A stretch of 22,717 bases of DNA, from assembly GCA_900556455.1 (NCBI GenBank), contig USOV01000014.1, positions 1 to 22,717 on the forward strand. Reading direction: 5' to 3'. Positions within the stretch are counted from its first letter, which is position 1. Each line of letters starts with the position of its first letter. This DNA comes from an uncultured Clostridium sp. (GTDB lineage Bacteria; Bacillota; Clostridia; TANB77; CAG-508). A program made the position numbers and the translations under genes. Below, piece after piece: positions 1 to 8,918 of the stretch. The notes under the pieces were generated by a model. It saw only the letters and a list, made by a program, of their open reading frames with translations. It searched no databases and was not told where the DNA came from.

Positions 1-125
1 GGAGGTTGCGACACACAAGGTGTAAAAAAACAAATATATTGTATCTATGGCGAATCGAGATGTGTCAATTTTATTTCGGGTCGCTGTGGGCGGTAACCCC
101 TACATTTTTGGAATTGTCAAATTTT
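1..125. other. Intergenic end region, no gene seen
   Basis: No convincing coding sequence is present; the short open frame across this stretch has no ribosome binding site and runs antisense into lgt. On the minus strand it carries TGTAGGGG (97-104), the same start as the hairpin repeats found elsewhere in the window. It is more GC-rich than its surroundings, so it is probably repeat-derived. Confidence 0.4.
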
Positions 126-177
126 CCGACGAGATTGGGCGGACTTTTTCAAATTTTTTTAAAGAGTTCGACAAATT
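126..177 (-). repeat. Left copy of a 52-bp inverted repeat
   Basis: Read on the minus strand, this 52-bp stretch matches 22641-22692 read on the plus strand with two mismatches by eye. It includes the shared core GTCCGCCCAATCTCGTCGG. It ends inside the lgt stop codon (176-178), so lgt terminates within the repeat. The two copies point outward from the block of genes between them. It is likely a dispersed intergenic element; no transposase is nearby. Confidence 0.8.
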
Positions 178-976
178 ATAATTTATCTACCTTAGATCTT
201 AATCTATACAGTTTTACAAGATAAATAATTAAGCTAGTAGCAAATATTATCGCCGACAACATCTGTGATACTCTTATATCCTTAAACATTAAGCTATCTG
301 TTCGTAATCCCTCTACAAAAAATCTTTCTAATGAATATAACATAAAATATGTACAAGCTATTTGTCCTTTAAATTTTCTCTTATTTTTCAAAATCAATAA
401 AATTATAAATATTGATAAACAAGCTACACTTTCATATAAAAATGTTGGATGAACTTCTACGTATCCTCCAGACTCTATTATACCCATTCTAAAAAGTGAA
501 TTTGTAGCCGTTCCATAAGCCTCAACATTTACAAAATTCCCCCATCTTCCAATTGCTTGTCCCAACACTAACCCTGGTGCCACATAATCCATTAAATCTA
601 ATAAACTAATTTTTTTCTTCTTGCAAAATATGAAACAGGTAATTAATCCCCCAATTACTGCTCCATATATTGCAATTCCTCCATTTCTTAAAATTAGTAT
701 TTCTTTTGGATTTTGTATATAATATTTCAAATTAAATAGTATATAATATAGTCTCGCACTTACTATAGAAATTGGAATTACATATAAACTTAAATCTATT
801 ACATCATTAAACTTAATTTCATATAGTCCATCCCTTTTTTTAAACATAATCAGTGCTAAAATCATTGCCGAAACAATTAATATTGCATACCAATATATTT
901 CAATTTCAAATATCTTAAATGCTACACTGGAAATATTAAACTCTAAATTTAATCCTGGGAATCTAACTAAATTCAT
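176..976 (-). CDS. lgt: Prolipoprotein diacylglyceryl transferase Lgt
   Basis: Lgt transfers the diacylglyceryl group of phosphatidylglycerol to the lipobox cysteine of prolipoproteins in the cytoplasmic membrane, the first step of lipoprotein maturation. The 266-residue length is normal for the family, and there are several hydrophobic segments (about residues 25-45, 60-82, 100-118, and more near the C-terminus). The Lgt signature is intact at about residues 139-155 (GQAIGRWGNFVNVEAYG), including the family's key arginine R144, and a GGIAIYGAVIGG motif lies at about 99-110. The start codon overlaps the ymfH stop by one base (TAATG), so the two are probably translationally coupled. The stop codon lies inside the left terminal inverted repeat. 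It looks complete. Confidence 0.96.
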   Translation of the reverse strand: MNLVRFPGLNLEFNISSVAFKIFEIEIYWYAILIVSAMILALIMFKKRDGLYEIKFNDVIDLSLYVIPISIVSARLYYILFNLKYYIQNPKEILILRNGGIAIYGAVIGGLITCFIFCKKKKISLLDLMDYVAPGLVLGQAIGRWGNFVNVEAYGTATNSLFRMGIIESGGYVEVHPTFLYESVACLSIFIILLILKNKRKFKGQIACTYFMLYSLERFFVEGLRTDSLMFKDIRVSQMLSAIIFATSLIIYLVKLYRLRSKVDKL

Positions 977-2268
977 TATTTACCTCTTACTATAGAAATT
1001 ACCATATTCTCTTCTTTAAACACTTCTTTTAAAATATTTTCGGCATACTCTTTTGTTACTTGGCTAAAGTCTTCTAGGTAATCAAAACTATTTATTCCCT
1101 TAAAATAATCCGAAATAAACATTCTTCCAATTGCTGCTACATCATTGTATTCCTTGATATATCCACCATATATCATATTTTTTATTCTATTAAAATGCTC
1201 TTCATTTAAGCCACATTCTTTGTATTTAGCCATTTGGTTACAAATTGCTTCTAATACTTTTTTTGGTTCTTTTGATTGCCCTGTAATCATTACATGAGCA
1301 TATGTTTTTTCAAACTCATATTCAAAATAAGGCTCAGACATAATTATTCCCTGCTCATATAAATTTTTATACGTTTCAGAACTTTTTCCTATTAGCATAT
1401 TAAGCAAAACTTCTATTGCGATATGTTTTTTTATTACACTTTCCTTATCTTCTTTTTCGCTTAAATTCACATCTTTTATTCCAATTACGAAAAGAGGCAT
1501 ACTTACTTCCATTTCTGTTGAAATTTCTTTTCTAACTATTTTTGCTGGCTCTTCTTCCCTAATTCTTTTTATTTCTCCTAAAGGCTTTTCATTTTTGACT
1601 ATACGTCTTTTTATTTCTTCTATTAGTTCTTCTGGAACAAAATCTCCAACCACACACATTACCATATTACTTAAATTATAAAATGTATTATAGCATTTAT
1701 AAAGAACCTCTTTATCTATAGCTTTTATTGAATCTACAGTACCGGCAATATCTATTGTTATTGGATTTTTTTCATACATGCTTCTTATTGCATTCATATA
1801 TACTACCCACTCAGGGTAATCATCATACATCATTATCTCTTGAGATATAATACCTTTTTCTTTTTCAACATTTTCGTCTGTAAAATATGGATGTTGTACA
1901 TAGTCCATAAGTTCGTCTAACGCTGGGTAAAAATTATCTGTACATTCAAAAAGATATGCTGTATGATTTGTTGTTGTATATGCATTTGCGTCTACTCCTA
2001 GTTCTGTTAAAGTGTCTAAGCTATTTTTTCCACTTTCTTGTTCAAACATTTTATGTTCTAGGTAGTGTGCAATTCCCTCTGGGACTTCTGTTACTTTAGT
2101 TTCTCCTGGGACTACAAATTTATTATCTATTGAGCCATAATTTGTTGCCCAAATCACATATTTTTTTTGTATACCCTTTTTAGGCATTATCATTATAGTT
2201 AAACCATTTTCTAATTTTTCTATATATAATTTTTCTTTTACTTTTGAGTTTTCTATAATTTGCATCAT
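976..2268 (-). CDS. ymfH: M16-family zinc peptidase, YmfH type
   Basis: Predicted inverted zincin metallopeptidase of the M16 (insulinase/processing peptidase) family, probably cytoplasmic. The zinc motif HxxEH is visible as H68-Y-L-E-H72, and the downstream glutamate ligand is probably E144 in ISQE, at the usual M16 distance. The length (430 residues) matches the Bacillus YmfH class. It directly follows a second M16 homologue without HxxEH (2287-3561), the typical pairing of an active and an inactive subunit. The ribosome binding site AAGGAG precedes two consecutive ATG codons at 2268 and 2265; spacing favours 2265 slightly. It is coupled to lgt by a TAATG overlap. The substrate is unknown. 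Confidence 0.88.
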   Translation of the reverse strand: MMQIIENSKVKEKLYIEKLENGLTIMIMPKKGIQKKYVIWATNYGSIDNKFVVPGETKVTEVPEGIAHYLEHKMFEQESGKNSLDTLTELGVDANAYTTTNHTAYLFECTDNFYPALDELMDYVQHPYFTDENVEKEKGIISQEIMMYDDYPEWVVYMNAIRSMYEKNPITIDIAGTVDSIKAIDKEVLYKCYNTFYNLSNMVMCVVGDFVPEELIEEIKRRIVKNEKPLGEIKRIREEEPAKIVRKEISTEMEVSMPLFVIGIKDVNLSEKEDKESVIKKHIAIEVLLNMLIGKSSETYKNLYEQGIIMSEPYFEYEFEKTYAHVMITGQSKEPKKVLEAICNQMAKYKECGLNEEHFNRIKNMIYGGYIKEYNDVAAIGRMFISDYFKGINSFDYLEDFSQVTKEYAENILKEVFKEENMVISIVRGK

Positions 2269-2286
2269 TTTTCTCCTTCCAAAATA

Positions 2287-3561
2287 TTAATTTCTTAAGA
2301 AATAAATCGTATTAATTTTAATGTTTTGGGCCACTTTTTGTATATCCTCTTTAGTCACTTTACTTATTTTCTCCTCATATTCTTCAAATGTAGTAAATTT
2401 ATCAGAAAGTTCTTGTCCTAAATAATAAGTTAATTCTGAATCTTGTTCTTCTCTTGTGGTTCTAAGCCCTGCTATCATATATTTTTTTGCATTTTCAATA
2501 TCTTCCTCAGTAAAGTCACCATTTCTCATAGCTTCTAATTGTTCCTTTATTACATTTACCGCTTTTTCATAATTTTGTATTTCAATTCCACATCTAATAT
2601 AGATATTATTTTTAGGTTTTACATAGTTTGACCTTGCTGTATATGCTAAGCTTTCTCTTTCTCTTACATTTTGGAATAATTTTGATGTTGCTCCTTCTCC
2701 TAAAATAACATTATATAAAGATATCTTGTATTTACTATCTTCTTCATCTAATTTTACATCTGTTCCAATAACAAGTTTTCCTTGTGTTACATCCATTTTT
2801 TCCTCAATTACTTTTGGCTTTTCATTATTAAAATCAAATGATTTTTCTGCATTTATAATATGAATATCTGTTCTTGATTGCAATTTTTGTACATTTTCAT
2901 TTTTTTTCACAGTACTTAATACTTCGTCCTCATTTATGTCTCCTGAAACAAATATATCAATCTTTGCAGTATTTATTATTTTTTTATAATGTTCATATAA
3001 ATTTTGTCCATCTATCTTACTTAAATCTTCTACATAACCATATTTGTATAATCCATATATCTTGTTTCTATACATTTCTTCTACACATCTATCAAAAGCA
3101 TATCTATCTTTATTATCAATTTTTGCTTCAATAATTTGTTTCATGTTTTCTTTTTCTGTTTTTAAATATTCTTCATTAAATTGATTATTTTCTACTAATG
3201 GATTAAATATGATATCTAATAATAAATTTATCCCTTTACTTAAGTTACTTTCCTTAGTTTCTAGGAATTCGTCATTTACCATTTCTAAATAGAATTTAAG
3301 TATTTGATTATCTCCTGTTTTTTCTACACCGCAGTCAAATGTTGCTCCATACATATTTTCAAGAGCAATGCTTATTTCTTCTTGTGATTTTAAATTGTTG
3401 GTTCCCCTTCTTAATACTGCTGGGATTATGGCATTATATGTGACTGTTTTTCTATCTAATGGTACACTTAAAAATACAGCAATTAAATTGGTTTTAAATT
3501 TTTCTGTTCCAATACAATGTAGTTTTACACTTTTTTTAATTTCTTCTGTTTTATATGACAT
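2287..3561 (-). CDS. ymfF: M16-family peptidase-like protein, inactive subunit, YmfF type
   Basis: A 424-residue M16-fold protein. The N-terminal half lacks the HxxEH zinc motif: the region where it should lie reads IIPAVLRRGTNNLKSQEE. It is therefore probably the non-catalytic partner of the YmfH-like peptidase encoded 18 bases downstream. The C-terminal half keeps the M16 inactive-domain pattern around GEGATSKLFQNVRERESLAY (about residues 288-307), a strongly conserved segment of this family. The start is supported by AAGGAG seven bases before the ATG. Gene order ymfF-ymfH is as in Bacillus, there with other neighbours. The substrate is unknown. Confidence 0.85.
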   Translation of the reverse strand: MSYKTEEIKKSVKLHCIGTEKFKTNLIAVFLSVPLDRKTVTYNAIIPAVLRRGTNNLKSQEEISIALENMYGATFDCGVEKTGDNQILKFYLEMVNDEFLETKESNLSKGINLLLDIIFNPLVENNQFNEEYLKTEKENMKQIIEAKIDNKDRYAFDRCVEEMYRNKIYGLYKYGYVEDLSKIDGQNLYEHYKKIINTAKIDIFVSGDINEDEVLSTVKKNENVQKLQSRTDIHIINAEKSFDFNNEKPKVIEEKMDVTQGKLVIGTDVKLDEEDSKYKISLYNVILGEGATSKLFQNVRERESLAYTARSNYVKPKNNIYIRCGIEIQNYEKAVNVIKEQLEAMRNGDFTEEDIENAKKYMIAGLRTTREEQDSELTYYLGQELSDKFTTFEEYEEKISKVTKEDIQKVAQNIKINTIYFLRN

Positions 3562-3628
3562 AGTTCTTCTCCTTTATATCACTTTATATTTAATTTTTTC
3601 CCTATTAATATTTAATTATTCATCACAT

Positions 3629-3668
3629 TTCAGCCGTTTTGCATATTTTATAAAAAAGATAGGCTGAA
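3629..3668 (-). promoter_or_regulatory. Inverted repeat in the ymfF upstream region
   Basis: A perfect 7-bp inverted repeat, TTCAGCC (3629-3635) and GGCTGAA (3662-3668), encloses an AT-rich 26-base spacer. It lies between the rpsU terminator and ymfF. I see no clear promoter for the ymf operon here. It could be a regulatory hairpin or operator, or chance. Confidence 0.3.
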
Positions 3669-3684
3669 CGTCAGTAATTATTTT

Positions 3685-3727
3685 AAAATAAAAAGGCGAA
3701 AAGTATTTATTTCTTACCTTCTCACCT
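3685..3727 (-). terminator. Intrinsic terminator after rpsU
   Basis: On the minus strand AGGTGAGAAG (3718-3727) can pair over ten positions, with two G-U pairs, with CTTTTCGCCT (3694-3703), followed by TTTTTATTTT. It lies 13 bases after the rpsU stop codon. Confidence 0.7.
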
Positions 3728-3739
3728 CTAATTTCTATT

Positions 3740-3910
3740 TTAAAATTTTCTTTTTCTAGCTGCTTCTGATTTTTTCTTTCTTTTTACACTTGGCTTTTCA
3801 TAATGTTCTCTTTTTCTAACCTCTTGTAGTACACCATTTCTTACACATTGTCTTTTAAATCTTCTTAATGCGTCTTCTATATTTCCATTATTAACTTTAA
3901 TTTCTGCCAT
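3740..3910 (-). CDS. rpsU: 30S ribosomal protein S21
   Basis: A 56-residue gene. Translation gives a start MAEIKVNNGNIEDALRRFKR, then QCVRNGVLQEVRKREHYEKP and a lysine/arginine-rich tail ending ARKRKF, the standard bacterial S21 pattern. S21 sits on the 30S platform near the anti-Shine-Dalgarno region. An unusually strong ribosome binding site (GGGGGGAGGG) precedes the ATG. The gene has its own near-perfect promoter (3970-3998) and terminator, so it is monocistronic. All arginines are AGA, showing the codon bias of the genome. Confidence 0.95.
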   Translation of the reverse strand: MAEIKVNNGNIEDALRRFKRQCVRNGVLQEVRKREHYEKPSVKRKKKSEAARKRKF

Positions 3911-3969
3911 TTTTGTTTCCCTCCCCCCGCTTTTTCTTTCCTACTGCTGGGATTATCATAACTTTGTAT

Positions 3970-3998
3970 ATTATACAAAAAAATGGCAATTTTGTCAA
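3970..3998 (-). promoter_or_regulatory. Sigma-A-type promoter of rpsU
   Basis: On the minus strand TTGACA (3993-3998), a 17-base spacer and TATAAT (3970-3975): a perfect consensus match about 60 bases upstream of the rpsU start. Confidence 0.88.
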
Positions 3999-4080
3999 CA
4001 GTTATATGTAAAAATTGGCAAAAACAAAGGGTAAATGCCTTTTTTGAGACTGTTTTTTCCTCATTATTAACTATTTGCGA

Positions 4081-4109
4081 AAAAAGAAAGGCTTTAAGCC
4101 TTTCTTTTT
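4081..4109 (-). terminator. Intrinsic terminator overlapping the prs stop codon
   Basis: Near-perfect arms AAAAAGAAAGGCTT (4081-4094) and its complement (4096-4109). On the minus strand the hairpin is followed by a T-tract. The upstream arm overlaps the prs stop codon (4108-4110), so the hairpin begins inside the coding sequence. Confidence 0.85.
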
Positions 4110-5055
4110 ACTTATCATATTCGAATAAATCTCCTAATGGTTTTTCTTCATTTATTCTTTTTATTGCTTCTGCAAATAATGGTGCTATTGATACTACTTT
4201 TATTTTATCTATATGTTTTTCTGGTTCTAGTGGTATTGTATTTGTTACTACCAATTCTTTAATTGGTGAATTTTCTATTCTTTCTATTGCTGGTCCAACT
4301 AATACTCCATGTGTTGCTCCTGCATATATTTCTTTTGCACCATGTTTTTTTAATATATTTGCAGCTTCCACAAGTGTTCCAGCTGTACTTACTTCATCAT
4401 CAAATATTAATGCTGTTTTTCCTTCGACATTTCCAATTATGTTTGTTGCTACTGCGTTGTCATTATTTGATTCCCTTCTTTTATCTATTAGGGCAAGTGG
4501 ACATTCAAAAAATTCTGAATATTTATATGCTTTTTTTGAACTTCCTGCATCTGTTGCTACTACTACTATATCTTCTAAGTTTTTATTTTGAAAGTATTTT
4601 TCAAGTAATTGTTTTCCTGATAATCTATCACAATATATATCAAAATATGATTGTATTGCAGAATTATGTAAGTCACATGTTATTACTCTGTCTGCTCCTG
4701 CTGCTTCTAAAAGTTGTGCCATTAATTTGGCTGTTACTGGTATTCTTGGTTGGTCTTTTTTATCTGACCTTGAATACATAAAATATGGTAATACAGCAGT
4801 TATTCTTTTTGCAGATGCTCTTTTTGCAGCATCAATTGTAATTAATAATTCCATAATTCTCTCATTAACTGGTGGCTCTGTTGTTTGTACTATGTACACA
4901 TCATAATCTCTTACTGTTTCTTCAAATTGAACAAAGTTGTTATCATTTTTGAACTTAAAAGAATCTTTTTTCCCCATTGGTAATCCTAAGCAATCACATA
5001 CCTCTTGCGTAAATTTTTCTGCTGAGTTACAAGCAAAAATCTTAATCTTATTCAC
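4108..5055 (-). CDS. prs: Ribose-phosphate pyrophosphokinase (PRPP synthetase)
   Basis: Transfers pyrophosphate from ATP to ribose 5-phosphate to make PRPP for nucleotide, histidine and tryptophan synthesis. Visible signatures are the RSDKKDQPRIPVTAKLMAQLL segment (about residues 93-113), DLH in the ribose/ATP region, ALIDKRR, and the PRPP-binding loop FDDEVSTAGT. Typical Bacillus-type enzymes read DD-x-x-DTAGT and RQDRK, so this belongs to a divergent SDKK/EVSTAGT subgroup. I place the start at the GTG at 5055, because GGGAGGA lies seven bases before it; the open frame extends 15 bases further, into the ribosome binding site. It has its own promoter and terminator. 315 residues is normal. 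Confidence 0.93.
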   Translation of the reverse strand: MNKIKIFACNSAEKFTQEVCDCLGLPMGKKDSFKFKNDNNFVQFEETVRDYDVYIVQTTEPPVNERIMELLITIDAAKRASAKRITAVLPYFMYSRSDKKDQPRIPVTAKLMAQLLEAAGADRVITCDLHNSAIQSYFDIYCDRLSGKQLLEKYFQNKNLEDIVVVATDAGSSKKAYKYSEFFECPLALIDKRRESNNDNAVATNIIGNVEGKTALIFDDEVSTAGTLVEAANILKKHGAKEIYAGATHGVLVGPAIERIENSPIKELVVTNTIPLEPEKHIDKIKVVSIAPLFAEAIKRINEEKPLGDLFEYDK

Positions 5056-5108
5056 AATAATTCCTCCCAAAATTGAATTTTATGTCGAAAAAAATCACAT
5101 GTAATTAT

Positions 5109-5137
5109 ATTTTAACACTTTTTATTATCCTTTTCAA
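5109..5137 (-). promoter_or_regulatory. Sigma-A-type promoter of prs
   Basis: On the minus strand TTGAAA (5132-5137), a 17-base spacer and TAAAAT (5109-5114). It lies just after the rpoC terminator and 54 bases before the GTG start of prs. Confidence 0.72.
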
Positions 5138-5139
5138 CA

Positions 5140-5174
5140 AAAACCGAGAACATTTTTTAAATGTTCTCGGTTTT
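5140..5174 (-). terminator. Intrinsic terminator after rpoC
   Basis: A perfect 16-bp inverted repeat, AAAACCGAGAACATTT (5140-5155) and its complement (5159-5174). On the minus strand it is followed by a T-rich run. It starts five bases after the rpoC stop codon and separates rpoC from the prs promoter. Confidence 0.92.
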
Positions 5175-5178
5175 ATTA

Positions 5179-8100
5179 TTATTCTGCAGTTTCTTCTGTT
5201 TTTTCTTCATTTACTGGTTTTGCTATTACATTTTTGTAATCTGGCATACCTGTTCCTGCTGGTATTAGTTTTCCTATAATTACGTTTTCTTTTAGTCCAA
5301 TTAAGGAATCTCTCTTTCCTTTTATTGCTGCTTCTGTTAATACTCTTGTTGTTTCTTGGAATGATGCTGCTGATAAGAAGCTTTCTGTAGCAAGTGATGC
5401 TTTTGTTATTCCTAGTAATACTCTTATTCCTGTTGCTTCTTTCTTTCCTTCTTCTCTCATTTGTTTGTTTATGTCTTCTAGTTCATTTCTGTCTACTAAT
5501 GAACCTGGGAATAATTTTGTATCTCCTGGGTCTTCAATTTTAATTCTTTTTAACATTTGTCTACCAATTACTTCAATGTGTTTATCGTTTATATCAACAC
5601 CTTGGTTTCTATAAACTTTTTGAACTTCTGTTGTTAAGTATTTAAATACTCCTTCTGGTCCTTTTATTGCAAGTATTTCACTAGGATTTATTGAACCTTC
5701 TGTAATTGCTTCTCCTGCTTCTATTTCATCTCCATCTTTTACTCTTAGTTTTGAACCGAAGCTTATCAAGTATGTTTTTGCATTATCCTTACCTGTTACT
5801 GTTACTTCTTTTCTCTTCTTAGAGTCTTCGATTGATACTTTTCCGTTTATTTCAGAAATTACTGCAACACCCTTTGGTTTTCTTGCTTCAAATAGCTCTT
5901 CAACCCTTGGAAGACCTTGTGTAATATCTCCTCCTGCAACACCACCAGTGTGGAATGTTCTCATTGTAAGCTGAGTACCAGGTTCACCAATTGATTGTGC
6001 AGCTATAATACCAACTGCTTCACCAATATTTACTTCTTTTCTTGTTGCAAGTCCCATACCATAGCATTTAGCACAAACACCATGTCTTGTCTTACATCCA
6101 AGTGCTGAACGTACTTTAACACTTGTATATCCTGCTTCAATAATTTTATCTGCAATACTTGGTGTAATTAATGTGTCTGTATCCACAATTAGTTCCCCTG
6201 TTTGTGGATTAACTATATTTTCAAATGCATATCTACCTACAAGTCTTTCATGTAGTTTTTCTATTATTTGATTTCCATCTTTAATATCTTCTACTTCAAT
6301 ATATTCATCTGTTCCACAGTCATGTTCTCTAACTATGATGTCTTGAGAAACGTCAACTAATCTTCTTGTTAAGTAACCAGAGTCAGCTGTTCTTAATGCA
6401 GTATCTGCTAAACCTTTTCTAGCACCATGTGATGAAATAAAGTATTCTAGAGCATCTAGTCCCTCTCTAAAGCATGCTTTAATAGGAATTTCAACTGCTT
6501 TACCAGATGTATTTGCCATAAGTCCACGCATACCTGCAATTTGACGTAATTGGTTCATATTACCTCTGGCTCCAGATTGTGCCATCATATATATTGGGTT
6601 TAATTCATCAAAGTTGTCTTTCATTGCTTCTGTAACATCATCTGTTGCTTTTTCCCATACTTTAATAACTGAATCATATCTTTCATCGTTTGTTATTAAA
6701 CCACGTTTATATTGTTTTGCTATTTCTTCAACTTGTTTGTCTGAGTTTGCTAAAATCTCTTTCTTTGCTTCTGGCACTGCAACATCTGCAACAGACACTG
6801 TAAATGCACCTTTTGTTGCATATTTGTAACCTAAAGCTTTAATATAATCTAGCACTTCTGCTGTTACATTTAATCCATGAGCATCAATACATTTTGCAAT
6901 TATTGATCCTAAGTTTTTCTTCATAACAGGGAAGTTAATTTCTTTTTGGAATTCATTTTCTGGTTTGCTTCTATCTACAAATCCTAAGTCTTGTGGAATT
7001 CCTTGGTTGAATATTATTTTTCCTGCTGTTGTTTCTATTGTTCTAGTTTTGCTTACTCCATCTACATCTTTTGTAATTCTTACTTTTATTTTAGCATGTA
7101 AGCCTAAATCACCATTTTGGTATGCAAGAAGAACTTCATCTTCATCAATAAAGTACATACCTTCTCCTGGTTCTCCAGATACTTCCATTGTTAAGTAGTA
7201 ACTTCCAAGTATCATATCTTGTGTTGGAACTGTTACTGGTTTACCATCTTGTGGTTTAAGTAAGTTATTTACTGAAAGCATTAAATATCTTGCTTCTGCT
7301 TGTGCTTCTGGTGATAATGGAACGTGAACTGCCATTTGGTCACCATCGAAGTCAGCATTGAATGCTGTACAAACTAATGGGTGTAATTTTATTGCTCTAC
7401 CTTCTACTAGTACTGGTTCAAATGCTTGTATACCTAGTCTGTGAAGTGTTGGAGCACGGTTTAACATAACTGGATGGTCTTTTATAACTTCTTCTAATAT
7501 GTCCCATACTTCTGGTCTTAATTTTTCTACCATTCTTTTAGCATTTTTAATATTATGTGCTAGTCCTCTTCCAACTAACTCTTTCATAACAAATGGTTTG
7601 AATAATTCTATTGCCATCTCTTTTGGAAGACCACATTGATAGATTTTTAATTCTGGTCCAACTACTATAACTGAACGTCCAGAATAGTCAACCCTTTTTC
7701 CTAATAGGTTTTGTCTAAATCTACCTTGTTTTCCTTTTAGCATATCTGACAATGATTTTAATGGTCTATTTCCAGCTCCTGTAACTGGTCTTCCACGTCT
7801 ACCATTATCTATTAATGCATCTACAGATTCTTGAAGCATTCTTTTTTCATTTCTTACTATTATTTCTGGCGCTCCAAGTTCTAATAATCTTTTTAATCTG
7901 TTATTTCTATTTATTACTCTTCTATATAAGTCATTTAAGTCAGATGTAGCAAATCTACCACCATCTAATTGAACCATTGGTCTTAATTCTGGTGGAATTA
8001 CTGGTATAACACTCATTATCATCCATTCTGGTCTATTTCCAGATATTCTAAAGCTTTCAACTGTATCTAATCTTTTTACAAGTTTTGCTCTTTTTTGTTC

Positions 8101-8718
8101 AGTTGATTTTTCTATTTCTTTCTTTAGTTTTGCTGATAATTTTTCTAAGTCTATTTCTTTTAGTAATGTTCTTATAGCTTCTGCTCCCATTTTTGCTGTA
8201 AAAGAACCTTTTCCGTATTTTTCTTCAGCATCACGGTATTCTTTTTCTGTTAATACTTGGCATTTTGTAAGTCCTGATGAACCTTTATCAACTACTATGT
8301 AAGATGCAAAATATATTACTTTTTCTAGGCTTCTTGGTGATATATCTAGCATTAATGCTACTCTACTTGGAATTCCTTTAAAATACCAAATATGTGCAAC
8401 TGGTGATGCAAGTTCAATATGTCCCATTCTTTCACGTCTTACTTTAGATTTTGTAACTTCAACACCACATCTATCGCATATTATTCCTTTATATCTTATT
8501 CTTTTATATTTACCACAATGGCATTCCCAGTCTTTTGTAGGTCCAAATATTTTTTCACAGAATAATCCATCTTTTTCTGGTTTTAATGTTCTATAGTTTA
8601 TTGTTTCTGGTTTTTTTACTTCACCTTTTGACCATTCTCTTATTTTGTCATCAGATGCAAGTCCTATTTGGATTTTGTCAAAAATTTCTAATTCGTCTTT
8701 GTTTTCTGTATTTTCCAT
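5179..8718 (-). CDS. rpoC: DNA-directed RNA polymerase beta' subunit
   Basis: Catalytic clamp subunit of RNA polymerase. The N-terminal zinc-binding domain has C66, C68, C81 and C84 (CHCG...CDRC). The active-site Mg-binding motif NADFDGDQMAVH lies near residue 455. The second zinc cluster with CKTRHGVCAKCYG and the trigger-loop region with GEPGTQLTMRTFHTGG are present in the C-terminal third. The 1179-residue length is normal, and the reading frame is intact with no in-frame CGG codon. AAGGAGG precedes the ATG by 11 bases. About 200 bases separate it from rpoB, with a GC-rich hairpin repeat (8863-8882). The short C-terminal tail is glutamate-rich. A strong terminator follows. Confidence 0.98.
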   Translation of the reverse strand: MENTENKDELEIFDKIQIGLASDDKIREWSKGEVKKPETINYRTLKPEKDGLFCEKIFGPTKDWECHCGKYKRIRYKGIICDRCGVEVTKSKVRRERMGHIELASPVAHIWYFKGIPSRVALMLDISPRSLEKVIYFASYIVVDKGSSGLTKCQVLTEKEYRDAEEKYGKGSFTAKMGAEAIRTLLKEIDLEKLSAKLKKEIEKSTEQKRAKLVKRLDTVESFRISGNRPEWMIMSVIPVIPPELRPMVQLDGGRFATSDLNDLYRRVINRNNRLKRLLELGAPEIIVRNEKRMLQESVDALIDNGRRGRPVTGAGNRPLKSLSDMLKGKQGRFRQNLLGKRVDYSGRSVIVVGPELKIYQCGLPKEMAIELFKPFVMKELVGRGLAHNIKNAKRMVEKLRPEVWDILEEVIKDHPVMLNRAPTLHRLGIQAFEPVLVEGRAIKLHPLVCTAFNADFDGDQMAVHVPLSPEAQAEARYLMLSVNNLLKPQDGKPVTVPTQDMILGSYYLTMEVSGEPGEGMYFIDEDEVLLAYQNGDLGLHAKIKVRITKDVDGVSKTRTIETTAGKIIFNQGIPQDLGFVDRSKPENEFQKEINFPVMKKNLGSIIAKCIDAHGLNVTAEVLDYIKALGYKYATKGAFTVSVADVAVPEAKKEILANSDKQVEEIAKQYKRGLITNDERYDSVIKVWEKATDDVTEAMKDNFDELNPIYMMAQSGARGNMNQLRQIAGMRGLMANTSGKAVEIPIKACFREGLDALEYFISSHGARKGLADTALRTADSGYLTRRLVDVSQDIIVREHDCGTDEYIEVEDIKDGNQIIEKLHERLVGRYAFENIVNPQTGELIVDTDTLITPSIADKIIEAGYTSVKVRSALGCKTRHGVCAKCYGMGLATRKEVNIGEAVGIIAAQSIGEPGTQLTMRTFHTGGVAGGDITQGLPRVEELFEARKPKGVAVISEINGKVSIEDSKKRKEVTVTGKDNAKTYLISFGSKLRVKDGDEIEAGEAITEGSINPSEILAIKGPEGVFKYLTTEVQKVYRNQGVDINDKHIEVIGRQMLKRIKIEDPGDTKLFPGSLVDRNELEDINKQMREEGKKEATGIRVLLGITKASLATESFLSAASFQETTRVLTEAAIKGKRDSLIGLKENVIIGKLIPAGTGMPDYKNVIAKPVNEEKTEETAE

Positions 8719-8862
8719 TTATGTGTAGCCCTCCTTGTACACAAGAATTATTAATTTTTTAAAATTGCATTTTTTCTAATAAAACACACATTGCTAGAAC
8801 AATTCCTTTGGGTTTGTATTTTATTTCTAATGTAATTTTATATCATTATTCAATTTTATATT

Positions 8863-8882
8863 GGGCGCCCTGGAATGCGCCC
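8863..8882 (-). repeat. TGTAG-type hairpin repeat between rpoB and rpoC
   Basis: Inverted repeat GGGCGC (8863-8868) and GCGCCC (8877-8882), an 8-base loop, in a very AT-rich gap. On the minus strand it is preceded by TGTAGA, as in the similar element at 15600-15626. It has no following T-tract, so it is not a standard terminator; it might stabilise mRNA ends or modulate rpoB/rpoC expression. Confidence 0.6.
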
Positions 8883-8918
8883 TCTACACGTTTGCAATAA
8901 ATTTATTCATTCACTCTC

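Noticed and set aside
6..224. Short plus-strand open frame at the left end
   Set aside because: It crosses the inverted repeat and runs antisense into lgt, without a ribosome binding site or recognisable sequence.
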